A program made the position numbers and the translations under genes. From Halorubrum sodomense (lineage in GTDB: Archaea > Halobacteriota > Halobacteria > Halobacteriales > Haloferacaceae), in contig NZ_FOYN01000001.1 of assembly GCF_900111935.1 (NCBI RefSeq), forward strand, positions 1 to 64,000: a DNA stretch of 64,000 bases. Reading direction: 5' to 3'. Under the pieces are notes generated by a model. That model was not told the origin of the DNA. It saw only the letters and a list, made by a program, of their open reading frames with translations, and ran no database searches. Positions 17,973-26,465 of the stretch are shown in pieces (positions within the stretch are counted from its first letter, which is position 1; every line of letters begins with the position of its first letter).

Positions 17973-19592
17973 CTACGAGAACTTACGGACCGTCATGTCG
18001 AGGGTGTCGAGGTCGAGGATGGGCGCGTAGCCGGCGTCGGGGTCGATGTTGACGGACTTCTGGAAGTCGGTCTGTGCCTGCCAGCAGCCGGAGTTAACCG
18101 CGAGGACGTTGTGGTACTTCCCCCAGCCGAGCTTGTGGACGTGGCCGGTGTGGAACACGTCGGGCACGTCCTCCATGACGAGGTAGTCGCGCTCCTCGGG
18201 CGCGACCCGCGTGTGGCCCCCGAACTGCGGCGCGACGTGGCGCTTCTTCAACAGCTGGTACATCGCCTTGTGCGGCTCGTCGTAGCTCGCCTTCTCCTCG
18301 GGAAGCTCCGCGATCACCTCGTCGAGCGAGACGCCGTGGTACATTAACACCTCGACGCCCTCGACCGAGACGGTGGCCGGGTTCGAGACAATCTGCGCGT
18401 CGTGGACGTCCAAGATCTCTCGGATCTCGTCGTCGAACCCGGGCTGCGGCTCCGCGAGGCGGACCGCGTCGTGGTTGCCCGGGATCATCACGATATCGGT
18501 GTCGGCCGGCACCTCCTTGAGGTGTTCCGCGAAGACCTCGTACTGCTCGTAGATGTCGACGATCTCGAGCTCCTCGTCCTGGTCGGGATAGACGCCGACG
18601 CCCTCGACCATGTCGCCCGCGAGCAGCAGGTACTCGACCGGGTCGGCCTCGGGCGTGTGGAGCCAGTCGGTGAAGCTGTGCCACGCGTCGGCCAGGAACT
18701 CGTCGCTGCCGACGTGGATGTCGGATATCAGCGCGGCCTGGACGTGGCGGTCGGCCCCGCCCGGACGGTGAGTGCGGGGAACGTCAGGGAAGTGGAGCGA
18801 GTCCGCGAAGAGGATGCCGGCGTCGTCCGCGAGCGTCCCCTCGACCGCGACGCACTCGTCTAACAGGATCTCGTCGACGACGTCGGCCATGCCCTTGTCC
18901 TTCATCACGAGGGCGGGGAACGTCCCGGTCGTGTCCTCTAACTCGATCAGCCAGTGGCCGGACTTCGTGGAGCGCACGTCGTTGACGAGGCCGATCATCG
19001 CGGCGTCGCTGCCGCCCGGCATGTCCGCGATCGCCTCCGCGGGCCGGTGGTTGACGCGGCCGCGGAGGATCTTCGAGAGCCGCTCGTAGCGGTCGCGGAA
19101 CGTCGTGACGAAGTCGGCGTACTCGCCGGTCCCCGTGCTCCGGCCGGTCATGTCGTTGCCGACCTCCAGGTCGCGCAGGTCGGGGTCGCGGGAGCGCTCG
19201 GAATCGTCGGTTACGGGATCGGCGGGCGGGGAGTCGGCGGTCGCGGCGTCGGCGGGCGGGGAGTCGGCGGCCGCGGCGTCGATAGCGTTGTTCGTCGCGC
19301 CCCCCGGGGCGGCCTCGGTCTCCGGGGATTCGGTCTCCGCAGACCCCCTTGTTTCAACTGGAGATCTTCCGTTTCTGTCGGTGGACGCGGTCGATTCGCC
19401 GGTCCCGTCGATCGCATCGCGGACGTGGTCGGCGGTGATCCGGAGAGCGTCGTCCGGGGCGCGGTCGACGGCGGCCGCGACGGCGGCGCTCGGGTCGGCC
19501 GCGCCCGCGAGGAGGGTGACCGCCTCGCGCTCGGCGTTGTAGCCGCGCTCGGCGAGGGCTTTCGCGATCCGCGCGTTCGACTCCAGCGGCAC
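17973..19592 (-). CDS. polB: DNA polymerase D (PolII) small subunit, DP1
   Basis: The 3'-5' exonuclease subunit of the euryarchaeal replicative polymerase PolD, 539 residues with a GTG start (VPLESNARIAKALAERGYNA). After an N-terminal helical domain comes a low-complexity linker with repeated ADSPPAD units. Then come an OB-fold (ALVMKDKGMADVV) and a calcineurin-like phosphoesterase with SDIHVGS, LLAGDMVEGVG, IPGNHDAVR, YHGVSLDE and DVFHTGHVHKLG, all metal ligands present. It sits close to orc1 and the origin, as in other haloarchaea. An origin-box-like sequence (19343-19365) lies inside its linker region. Confidence 0.95.
   Translation of the reverse strand: MPLESNARIAKALAERGYNAEREAVTLLAGAADPSAAVAAAVDRAPDDALRITADHVRDAIDGTGESTASTDRNGRSPVETRGSAETESPETEAAPGGATNNAIDAAAADSPPADAATADSPPADPVTDDSERSRDPDLRDLEVGNDMTGRSTGTGEYADFVTTFRDRYERLSKILRGRVNHRPAEAIADMPGGSDAAMIGLVNDVRSTKSGHWLIELEDTTGTFPALVMKDKGMADVVDEILLDECVAVEGTLADDAGILFADSLHFPDVPRTHRPGGADRHVQAALISDIHVGSDEFLADAWHSFTDWLHTPEADPVEYLLLAGDMVEGVGVYPDQDEELEIVDIYEQYEVFAEHLKEVPADTDIVMIPGNHDAVRLAEPQPGFDDEIREILDVHDAQIVSNPATVSVEGVEVLMYHGVSLDEVIAELPEEKASYDEPHKAMYQLLKKRHVAPQFGGHTRVAPEERDYLVMEDVPDVFHTGHVHKLGWGKYHNVLAVNSGCWQAQTDFQKSVNIDPDAGYAPILDLDTLDMTVRKFS
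19343..19365 (+). promoter_or_regulatory. Origin-recognition-box-like sequence inside polB
   Basis: Reads ACCCCCTTGTTTCAACTGGA and on, close to the haloarchaeal origin box pattern ACCCCTTCGTTTCnnnTGGAA. It falls in the coding region of the linker of DP1, 3.6 kb from the origin. Binding by Orc1 is untested. Confidence 0.5.
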
Positions 19593-19722
19593 GATACCCG
19601 AAAGGAGGGTCGCGGGCAAAACCGTTCCGGAGGCGTCGGAGGGGCGAACGCGCGGGGCCGCGAGCGAGGGCGAATCCGCGCGACCCGGAAGCTTATGAAC
19701 GGAACCCTCCAAAGGCGACGTA

Positions 19723-20724
19723 ATGGACGAAGGGGATCGGCCGACAGACACCGACTGGTCGGCCGGTCGAGACGAGCGGACCGAAGATCACTCGGGGGCG
19801 ACATCCGATGGGTCGGATGACGGGGTTCCCGACGAATCCGACCGCGCGGTCTCCGGTGGCTCGGGCGACGGTCCCGAGACCGGGCGCGAAGTCGACCTCG
19901 GGGACGAGCCCGAATCATCCGGGGGAGCCGTTGTTTCCGGCGAATCCGACATCGGGAGCGAAGCGCAGGGCGCACCGGAATCGGTGGGAGGTCCCGCGTT
20001 CGAGACGGAAGAGACGACGACCGCCGACGAGTCGCTTCTACACCGGTTCCGTCACGACCGGGAGGGCGCGCTGATGTGGATCCGGGAGATGTTAGCGAGC
20101 GTCGGTGTCGTCCTCCTGATCGGACTGTTGCTGTTCGGCGTCAGCGGCGTGTGGCCGCCAATGGTCGCCGTCGAGTCGGGGAGCATGGAGCCGAACATGC
20201 GGGTCGGCGACCTAGTGTTCGTCACCGAGCCCGGCAGGCTCGCGCCGGATGCGGCCGAAAACGGCGTCGGCGTCGTCACCTACCAGGTGGGCCAGGAGGT
20301 CGACTACCGCACGTTCGGCTCCTACGGGTCGGTGATGATATACGCGCCTCCGGGGCGGACCGGGTCCCCGATCATCCACCGAGCCATGTTCCACGTTACC
20401 GAGGGCGAGAACTGGTACGACCGCGCCGACGAGCGCTACCACGACGCCATCGGCTGCGGATCGCTCGCTAACTGTCCGGCGCCGCACGACGGGTACATCA
20501 CGCTCGGGGACAACAACGGGGCCTACGACCAGGCCAGCGGTCTCTCGCCGCCGGTCAAAGCGGAATGGATCAAGGGGGTGGCCCGCCTCCGGGTCCCGTA
20601 TCTCGGATACATCCGGCTGATCGCGACGGGGCAGGTAGAGCTGAACGAGGCGATAACGCGGACGGTCGGGAGCGCCCTCCCGGCGGTGAGACCTGGCCTC
20701 ACGGCGTCGAGCCCCGCGGCGTAG
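19723..20724 (+). CDS. sec11: Signal peptidase I, archaeal Sec11 type
   Basis: A 333-residue membrane serine protease that removes signal peptides of Sec substrates. A very acidic, Ser/Gly-rich N-terminal extension (about 105 residues) precedes one transmembrane helix (124-142). The nucleophile Ser154 is in ESGSMEPNM. His219 in SPIIHRAMFHV replaces the bacterial lysine, as in Sec11 enzymes, and Asp263 is in LGDNN. A second hydrophobic stretch is not obvious near the C-terminus. The extension faces the cytoplasm by topology. It is divergent from polB and convergent with orc1. Confidence 0.93.
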   Translation: MDEGDRPTDTDWSAGRDERTEDHSGATSDGSDDGVPDESDRAVSGGSGDGPETGREVDLGDEPESSGGAVVSGESDIGSEAQGAPESVGGPAFETEETTTADESLLHRFRHDREGALMWIREMLASVGVVLLIGLLLFGVSGVWPPMVAVESGSMEPNMRVGDLVFVTEPGRLAPDAAENGVGVVTYQVGQEVDYRTFGSYGSVMIYAPPGRTGSPIIHRAMFHVTEGENWYDRADERYHDAIGCGSLANCPAPHDGYITLGDNNGAYDQASGLSPPVKAEWIKGVARLRVPYLGYIRLIATGQVELNEAITRTVGSALPAVRPGLTASSPAA

Positions 20725-20745
20725 CGCTCGGTGCGTCGACCGGTG

Positions 20746-22524
20746 TCAGTTGTCGAACCGGGCCTGAACGAACGGCTGCGCGTTCTCGATGTCGCCGAGC
20801 CGCGAGTCCGACAGGAGCACCGCCTCGGTCTCTTCGACCGGCACGGAGAGGCCCATCTCCTTCGTCCGACCGTAGCGTCCCTTCGAGACGACGACGGCGT
20901 TGACGATGCCGAGCATGTCGAGTTCGCTGATGAGATCGGTGACGCGCCGCTGGGTCAGGACGTCGGCGTCGATCTCCTCGCAGAGCCGCTTGTAGATGTT
21001 GAACACCTCTCCGGTGTTGATGTTGTGGACGCCGTTCTTTTCGAGGAGGATGACGGCGAACAGGACGATCTTGCTCTGGGTGGGGAGGGTGCGGACGACC
21101 TCGACGACGCGGTCGAGTTCGATCTTGTCCTGGGCCTGTCGGACGTGTTTCTCCGCGACGATCTCGGCCTGCGAGCGCTCCGCGAGCTCGCCCGCGGTGC
21201 GGAGGAGGTCGAGCGCGCGTCGCGCGTCGCCGTGTTCCTGCGCGGCGAAGGCGGCGCAGAGCGGGATCACGTCGTCGGTGAGCGCGTCGGGTTTGAACGC
21301 GGTGTCGGCGCGGTGCTGGAGGATGTCGCGGAGCTGGTTCGCGTCGTACGGCGGGAAGACGATCTCCTCCTCGCCGAGGCTCGATTTGACGCGGGGGTCG
21401 AGGAAGTCGGTGAACTTCAGGTCGTTGGAGATCCCCATGATCGAGATCCGAGAGCGGTCGAGCTCGGAGTTCATCCGCGAGAGGTTATACAGCGTGTCGT
21501 CGCCGCTCTTCTCGACGAGCTTGTCGATCTCGTCGAGCATGATCACGACCACGCGCTCGTGGTAGTCGACCGCCTCGAAGAACGTGGAGTAAACGCGGTC
21601 GGTGGGCCACCCGGTCATCGGGACCTCCTCCATCTCGTCGGCGTCGTCTTCGAGGGTTTCGATCCGGTCGTCGAGCTCGTCGACAGAGTCGAACTCCGTG
21701 GCGGCGAGGGCGGCGGTGGCGTCGCCGATCGGATTTCCTTCGGCGTCCGTCGCGTCCTCGCGGAGGCCTTCGAGCCGCTCTAAGCGGTCGGCGATCACCG
21801 CCTGGTTCTCCTCGATGAACGTGTTCGCGAGCTGGGCGAGGACGCGGTACTGGGTGTCGGTCACCTCGCAGTTGATGTACTCGACCTCGCAGGGAACGTC
21901 GTACTTCTGGGAGGTGGACTCGAGCTCTTGGGAAACGAACTTCGCCGAGGCGGTCTTGCCGGTCCCCGTCTTCCCGTAGATGAGGATGTTCGACGGGGTC
22001 TCGCCGCGGAGCGCGGAGACGAGGATGGTCGCCATCCGGTTGATCTGGTCGTTGCGGTGCGGGAGCTCGTGCGGGGTGTACGAGGGACGAAGGACCTCCT
22101 TGTTCTCGAAGATCGGTTCACCGGAGAGGAGGTCGTCGAACAGGCCCTGACTGTCCTCGTCGTCGTCGAGGACGACGCCGTCGAAGTCGACGTCGGGCGA
22201 CGACCGGTCGCGACCGCCGTTGTCGAGCCCCGCCGTTTCGGGTCGAGCGTCGCTCGAGGAGTCCGATTGGTCCAGATTGTCGTCTGATTGGTTCAGGTCG
22301 GTGCCCGATTGACCGAGTTCCGATCCCGCGTCGGTGTTGCGGTCACCGAGGTCGCGGTCGGATCCCGTCGGATCGTCGGGGTGGAAATCTTCGAGGTCAG
22401 GGTCGTCGGTGTCGGAGTTACCGACACCGGAGTCGCCTGGGTCGGAGTCGCTGCTGTGATCCGTCTCGTCGTCGTCCGGATCGGTGCCGCCGTCGGCCCG
22501 CGGTGTGTGATCTCCTTCGTCCAT
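20746..22524 (-). CDS. orc1: Orc1/Cdc6 replication initiator
   Basis: A 592-residue AAA+ initiator that binds origin boxes and loads the MCM helicase. An acidic, low-complexity N-terminal region (about 130 residues, with repeated DLNQSD/NLDQSD) is followed by Walker A GKTGTGKT (184-191), Walker B VVIMLDEIDKL, sensor GISNDLKF, and a C-terminal winged helix (LTQRRVTDLISELDMLGIV). The adjacent origin strongly suggests it is the cognate Orc1-1. An origin box begins only four bases upstream of the ATG, so binding there would cover the promoter or leader: autoregulation is likely. Confidence 0.96.
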   Translation of the reverse strand: MDEGDHTPRADGGTDPDDDETDHSSDSDPGDSGVGNSDTDDPDLEDFHPDDPTGSDRDLGDRNTDAGSELGQSGTDLNQSDDNLDQSDSSSDARPETAGLDNGGRDRSSPDVDFDGVVLDDDEDSQGLFDDLLSGEPIFENKEVLRPSYTPHELPHRNDQINRMATILVSALRGETPSNILIYGKTGTGKTASAKFVSQELESTSQKYDVPCEVEYINCEVTDTQYRVLAQLANTFIEENQAVIADRLERLEGLREDATDAEGNPIGDATAALAATEFDSVDELDDRIETLEDDADEMEEVPMTGWPTDRVYSTFFEAVDYHERVVVIMLDEIDKLVEKSGDDTLYNLSRMNSELDRSRISIMGISNDLKFTDFLDPRVKSSLGEEEIVFPPYDANQLRDILQHRADTAFKPDALTDDVIPLCAAFAAQEHGDARRALDLLRTAGELAERSQAEIVAEKHVRQAQDKIELDRVVEVVRTLPTQSKIVLFAVILLEKNGVHNINTGEVFNIYKRLCEEIDADVLTQRRVTDLISELDMLGIVNAVVVSKGRYGRTKEMGLSVPVEETEAVLLSDSRLGDIENAQPFVQARFDN

Positions 22525-22527
22525 GTG

Positions 22528-22551
22528 AACCCCTCTGTTTCAGGTGGAGAC
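22528..22551 (+). promoter_or_regulatory. Origin recognition box next to orc1 start
   Basis: Reads AACCCCTCTGTTTCAGGTGG and on (AGAC). It matches the box core CCCCTnnGTTTCnnGTGGA. It begins four bases upstream of the orc1 start codon and so lies where the orc1 promoter or leader must be. Confidence 0.8.
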
Positions 22552-22990
22552 GGTCGAGCAGGACGCTTGAGAGGCCGTCTCCGGTCGGAAATACGCATTC
22601 GCGGTCGGATTCGAGACCGACCACGTCCAGTTGATACAGTCGAACCAGATGAAGAGACGGTACAAAAGTGTTCCTCTCTGGAGTTGAAACGTCCCTCTCT
22701 CACGAGATGTCGAGGCAGTCGAGAGGCGGTTCGGGTCTACCGAGGGGGCGGTCGAACGGGTCGAGAGGGCGTAGAACTAGAAACGACGAGCGACGAGATC
22801 CCGTTCCTCTTTGACTAAGATCACTTGATATAGCGACTTTTAACCCCTGACACGGCTGATTCGAAGATCTTGCGATCGCGTCGTGACCGTTGGTATCCCG
22901 ACTGCGAGGTCCGCCGATCGGTTTCGACTCCCCGGCTCGGGCCCACAGTCTCCGAGTCCGGCGAGGCGGTTCGATCGGGTACACCCCCAC

Positions 22991-23012
22991 ACCCCTTCGT
23001 TTCGGGTGGAAC
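22991..23012 (+). promoter_or_regulatory. Origin recognition box, left of unwinding element
   Basis: Reads ACCCCTTCGTTTCGGGTGGA plus AC. It is preceded by an extra C-rich run (ACACCCCCAC), the C/G string typical of haloarchaeal boxes. It is the inverted partner of 23215-23236, with one mismatch in 22. Confidence 0.88.
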
Positions 23013-23042
23013 GGCAGACGGGTGGGTGGGGGTCCTGAGCTG

Positions 23043-23162
23043 TGAGTTGTATACCGGTGGTTTTATTACAAATACAATATAACAGTACCCTCGACAAACC
23101 CTCTAATATTATATTTGTTGTGGCATAATTGTTTTATTACTAATCTTTCCTTGAATTATCTG
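23043..23162. other. AT-rich duplex unwinding element
   Basis: About 120 bp of strongly AT-rich DNA between the inverted boxes. It has a direct repeat, TTTTATTACAAAT (23061-23073) and TTTTATTACTAAT (23132-23144), and between them an imperfect inverted repeat (ACAAATACAATATAAC against TAATATTATATTTGT). It is the probable melting site. Confidence 0.85.
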
Positions 23163-23214
23163 GGGCGCCTAGATCCACCGCGAATACCTATCGACCACCC
23201 CGTCGCTCTTCGCG

Positions 23215-23236
23215 GTTCCACTCGAAACGAAGGGGT
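23215..23236 (-). promoter_or_regulatory. Origin recognition box, right of unwinding element
   Basis: On the minus strand it reads ACCCCTTCGTTTCGAGTGGA plus AC, followed outward by a G-run (GGGGTGGGGGGAGGG on the plus strand). Its orientation is opposite to the left box, as expected for two Orc1 complexes loading on the AT-rich centre. Confidence 0.88.
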
Positions 23237-23366
23237 GGGGGGAGGGCTCCCGATCGGCTTTCGGGAGATCGACGGCCGATCCCTCCTGGCTTCCTGACAA
23301 CGTCTGACTACTGCGCCTCCGTCCATCGAAGTGGGTCCAACGAATATCACGGTCGACGCCGATAGT

Positions 23367-23382
23367 TTTACCAATCGGTAAA
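23367..23382. promoter_or_regulatory. TetR-type operator upstream of the CoA-transferase gene
   Basis: TTTACCAATCGGTAAA, a 6+4+6 palindrome overlapping the TATA position for a transcript starting near 23401. The same pattern stands at 27373-27388, beside the TetR gene, and at 32797-32812. Confidence 0.75.
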
Positions 23383-23400
23383 CAAACCGTACACACACCT

Positions 23401-23439
23401 ATGAGACGATTCCGTATCTCGGACGAGGTGGCTCGATGA
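23401..23439 (+). CDS. Possible 12-residue leader peptide
   Basis: ATG at 23401 opens MRRFRISDEVAR and ends in TGA at 23437-23439, overlapping the ATG of the CoA-transferase gene (23436) as ATGA. The TATA-like GTTTTACC lies about 27-35 bases upstream, so a leaderless transcript could begin at this codon. That would make the following gene dependent on coupled translation. It could also be chance. Confidence 0.35.
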   Translation: MRRFRISDEVAR

Positions 23440-24857
23440 CCGATACCGGCGACACCGACACTGGCGACACCAACACTAGCGACACCGGAGCCGACGACAC
23501 TGGGGCTAACGACACTGGCGACACCGGAGCCGACGACACTGGGGCCGACGGTCCCACCGGCGGCGGACGGATCCTCGACGGCGTCACCGTTCTCGACCTC
23601 TCGACGTTCGTCACCGGTGGCTTCTGTTCGGCGATGCTCGCGAATCAGGGGGCGGAGGTCGTCAAGATCGAACAGCCCGGCTACGGCGACGCCGTCCGCC
23701 ACTCCGGCCCGCCGTTCATCAAGGGGGAGTCGCCGTACTACTGGACCCTGAGCTACGGGAAGAAGAGCCTCGAACTCGACCTGAAGAACGACGACGCGAA
23801 GGAGGCGCTGTACGAACTCGTCGAGGAGGCGGACATCTTCATCCAGAACTTCCGCCCGGGCACCGCAGAGCGACTCGACGTCGACTACGACACGCTCACC
23901 GAGCACAACGAGGACCTGATCTACCTCGCGATCTCGGCGTTCGGACAGACCGGACCGTGGCGCGAGCGGTCCGGGTACGACCTCCTCATCCAGGGGATGA
24001 GCGGGATCATGAGCGTCACCGGCGAGGCGGACCGCCAGCCGGTGAAGGTCGGCCTCCCGATGACGGACCTGATCACGGCGATGTGGGCGGCCTTCGGCGC
24101 GACGACGGCCCTCTACCGCAGAGAGCGGACCGGCGAGGGCGAGTACATCGACCTCGGGATGCTCGAGGCCACCCTCCCGTGGCTCACGAAGCAGGCCGGG
24201 ATGGTGTTCGCCGGCGAGGAGACGAAGCGGATGGGGACGAAAGACCCCGTCCTCGCGCCGTACCAGACGTTCGAGACGAAAGACGGGTTCATCAACATCT
24301 GTATCCTCAACGAGAAGCTCTGGGGCGAGCTCTGCGAGGCGCTCGACCGGCCGGACCTCCCCGAGGACGACCGCTTCGAGCAGAACGCGGACCGCGTGGA
24401 ACACCTCGACGAGCTCGAAGCCGAGATCGAGGCCACCCTCGCGGACAAGACGACCGACGAGTGGATCGAGGTCATCGCCGAGGACGCGGGCGTCCCCGCC
24501 GGCCCGGTGTACAGCGTCGAGGAGGCGCTGAACAGTCCCCAGATCGAGGCCCGCGGCACCATCACCGAGATCGAACACCCCGAACTCGGCGACGTGCCCG
24601 TGATCGAACACCCGCTCAAGTTCCGCAACGCCGAGAGCGGCTTCGAACTCCCCCCGCCGCTTTTAGGCGAACACAACCGCGAGGTGTTCCGCGAACGCGG
24701 CTACTCCGAGGCCGAGATCGACCGCCTCGCGGAGCTGGGCGTGTTCGGCGACGACGCGGACGACGGCGAGACTCCCGACGACGCAGACAGCGGCGAGACT
24801 CCCGACGACGCGGACAGCGGCGAGACTCCCGACGACGCGGACGAGCATGACGACTGA
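23436..24857 (+). CDS. CaiB/BaiF-family CoA transferase
   Basis: A class III CoA transferase of 473 residues that moves CoA between a thioester and a free carboxylate. The core begins at about residue 44 (GRILDGVTVLDLSTFVTGGF). Asp211 in GLPMTDL is the probable catalytic aspartate. Both ends carry tandem repeats absent from the family: Thr/Asp/Gly-rich units in residues 1-40, and three DDADSGETP-like nonapeptides at the C-terminus (27-bp DNA repeats). The gene overlaps the thiolase-like gene by 11 bp and lies behind a TetR-type operator. It probably activates the substrate acid of the pathway; substrate unknown. Confidence 0.9.
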   Translation: MTDTGDTDTGDTNTSDTGADDTGANDTGDTGADDTGADGPTGGGRILDGVTVLDLSTFVTGGFCSAMLANQGAEVVKIEQPGYGDAVRHSGPPFIKGESPYYWTLSYGKKSLELDLKNDDAKEALYELVEEADIFIQNFRPGTAERLDVDYDTLTEHNEDLIYLAISAFGQTGPWRERSGYDLLIQGMSGIMSVTGEADRQPVKVGLPMTDLITAMWAAFGATTALYRRERTGEGEYIDLGMLEATLPWLTKQAGMVFAGEETKRMGTKDPVLAPYQTFETKDGFINICILNEKLWGELCEALDRPDLPEDDRFEQNADRVEHLDELEAEIEATLADKTTDEWIEVIAEDAGVPAGPVYSVEEALNSPQIEARGTITEIEHPELGDVPVIEHPLKFRNAESGFELPPPLLGEHNREVFRERGYSEAEIDRLAELGVFGDDADDGETPDDADSGETPDDADSGETPDDADEHDD

Positions 24858-26028
24858 GGTCCGCGTCGGCGGCGTCGGCATGACGCCCTTCGAGAGCGAC
24901 TCGGGGCGTTCGCTCACCAACCTGGCGGCAACGGCCGCCGAGCGCGCCCTCGACGACGCCGCGGTCGACCTCAACGACGTCGACGCGCTCCACTTCGGCA
25001 ACGCGCTCGCCGAGGCGCTCGACGAGAGCGCGGGGCTCGCGAACGCGCTCGCGGCCGCCCTCGGCCTCGACGGCGCGTCCGCGGACCGGATCGAGAACAC
25101 GAGCGCGACCGGCGCGAGCGCCTTCCACCGGGGCGTCGACCGCATTGAAAGGGGCGAGGCCGACGCCGCGCTCGTCGTCGGCGCCGAGAAGATGTCCGCG
25201 GGCGACACGCGGAGCGTCACCGAAGCGATCAGCCGCCTCGTCCACCGCCGCGAGTACGCGCAGGGGATCACGCTCCCCTCCTTCGGCGGGCTCGCCGCCG
25301 GCGCCTACCTGGACCGCCACGACGCGCCCCGCGAGGCGCTCGCCGCGGTCGCCGCGAAGAACCACGCCAACGCGGTCGACAACCCCGTCGCGCAGTTCCG
25401 CAAGTCGATCGACGTCGAGGACGCCCTCGACTCCCCGGTCGTCGCCGCACCGCTCCGGCTGTACGACTGCTGTCCGATGTCGGACGGCGCCGCCGCGGTC
25501 GTCCTGACCCGAGCGGGCGACGCCGACGCTGACGCCGCCACCGCCGACACCGGTCACCCGCCCGCGCCCCGCGTCGCCGGCGTCGCAAGCGCGACGGGCA
25601 CCCACGCCGTCGCCGAGCGGCCGGACCCGCTCTCGATCGACTCCGTCCGGACCGCCGGCGAGCGCGTCTTCGACCGCGCCGGGATCCGTCCCGACGACGT
25701 CGACGTCGCCTGTATCCACGACGCGTTCACCGTCCTCGAACTGATCGAACTGGAGGAGCTGGGCTTCTACGACGCCGGCACCGCGTGGGAGGCGACGCTC
25801 GACGGCGACACCGCCCTCGACGGCGACCTCCCTGTCAACCCCGGCGGCGGGCTCAAGGCCCGCGGCCATCCGCTCGGGGCGACGGGCCTCTCGCAGATCG
25901 TCGAACTCGTGTGGCAGCTGCGGGGCGACCTCCCCGCGGGCCGCCGTGTCGACGGCGCGGAGACGGCGTTCGCGATCAACGTCGCCGGGTTCGGGAACAA
26001 CAGCGTCTGTACGGTGTTGCGCGCGTGA
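24847..26028 (+). CDS. Thiolase-fold protein lacking the catalytic cysteine
   Basis: A 393-residue protein of the SCP2/Ltp branch of the thiolase superfamily. The nucleophile position is Ser86 (ENTSATGAS instead of NxCSTG), the SCP2 motif HDCF is HDAF (291-294), and the C-terminal cysteine motif is NVAGFGNNS. His341 in GGGLKARGHPLGATG is kept. Loss of the cysteines excludes ordinary thiolysis. Ltp2-type proteins with the same loss are retro-aldolases working with a DUF35 partner, and a DUF35 gene follows here with a GTGA overlap. A retro-aldol step on a CoA thioester is therefore the best inference. Confidence 0.85.
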   Translation: MTTEVRVGGVGMTPFESDSGRSLTNLAATAAERALDDAAVDLNDVDALHFGNALAEALDESAGLANALAAALGLDGASADRIENTSATGASAFHRGVDRIERGEADAALVVGAEKMSAGDTRSVTEAISRLVHRREYAQGITLPSFGGLAAGAYLDRHDAPREALAAVAAKNHANAVDNPVAQFRKSIDVEDALDSPVVAAPLRLYDCCPMSDGAAAVVLTRAGDADADAATADTGHPPAPRVAGVASATGTHAVAERPDPLSIDSVRTAGERVFDRAGIRPDDVDVACIHDAFTVLELIELEELGFYDAGTAWEATLDGDTALDGDLPVNPGGGLKARGHPLGATGLSQIVELVWQLRGDLPAGRRVDGAETAFAINVAGFGNNSVCTVLRA

Positions 26029-26465
26029 CGGATCCGGACAGCGAAGTCCCGGAGAACGGCGCCCCCGCGGACCGCGACCTCCCCGCGGACGACCTCCCCG
26101 CGGACGACCTCCTCGCGGACCGGGAGCTCCCCGCGGACCGCGCCTTCGTCTGCGACGACTGCGGTCGCCGCTGGTACTACGACCGGCGCCGCTGCCCGGA
26201 CTGCGGCCGCTCGTCGGCGGACGCCTCGACGGTTCGACTCGAAACCGGGGCGGTCATGGCGACGACAACCGTCGAGACCACGCCGCCCGACGTCCGCGCG
26301 CCGAACCACCTCGCGCTGGCCCGGTTCGACGAGGTTCAGCTGATCGCACAGGCCGCCGACGGCGACCTGGCCCCCGGGGATACCGTTCGGTTCGACGGTT
26401 CCCACCGACTTCGCGACGGACGCGAGCGAACCGATCCGCGGCTCGTCGCGGTCGACGACTCCTGA
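26025..26465 (+). CDS. DUF35-type zinc-ribbon/OB-fold protein
   Basis: A 146-residue protein with a GTG start in a GTGA overlap with the thiolase-like gene. After a repeat-rich acidic segment (DLPADDLPADDLLADRELPAD) comes a rubredoxin-like zinc ribbon (Cys43, 46, 57, 60: CDDCG...CPDCG). An OB-fold follows, with conserved APNHLALARFDEVQLIAQ and GDTVRFDG. DUF35 proteins are obligate partners of thiolase-fold enzymes that act on acyl-CoA (HMG-CoA synthase/thiolase complex, Ltp2-ChsH2). The tight coupling supports a heteromeric complex with the preceding gene product. Confidence 0.87.
   Translation: MTDPDSEVPENGAPADRDLPADDLPADDLLADRELPADRAFVCDDCGRRWYYDRRRCPDCGRSSADASTVRLETGAVMATTTVETTPPDVRAPNHLALARFDEVQLIAQAADGDLAPGDTVRFDGSHRLRDGRERTDPRLVAVDDS

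Larger units (their letters stand above)
22525..23340. other. Replication origin region (oriC1-type)
   Basis: Intergenic region directly upstream of orc1. It holds one origin box beside the orc1 start (22528-22551), and a pair of inverted boxes (22991-23012 and 23215-23236) around an AT-rich stretch (23043-23162) in an otherwise GC-rich chromosome. This orc1-adjacent arrangement is that of characterised haloarchaeal origins. No gene is seen in it. The left half (22552-22980) holds only partial box-like fragments (AGTTGAAAC at 22682-22690). Confidence 0.9.

Noticed and set aside
22676-22697. Further origin box upstream of orc1
   Set aside because: Only the AGTTGAAAC core fits; the flanking half does not match the box in either orientation.
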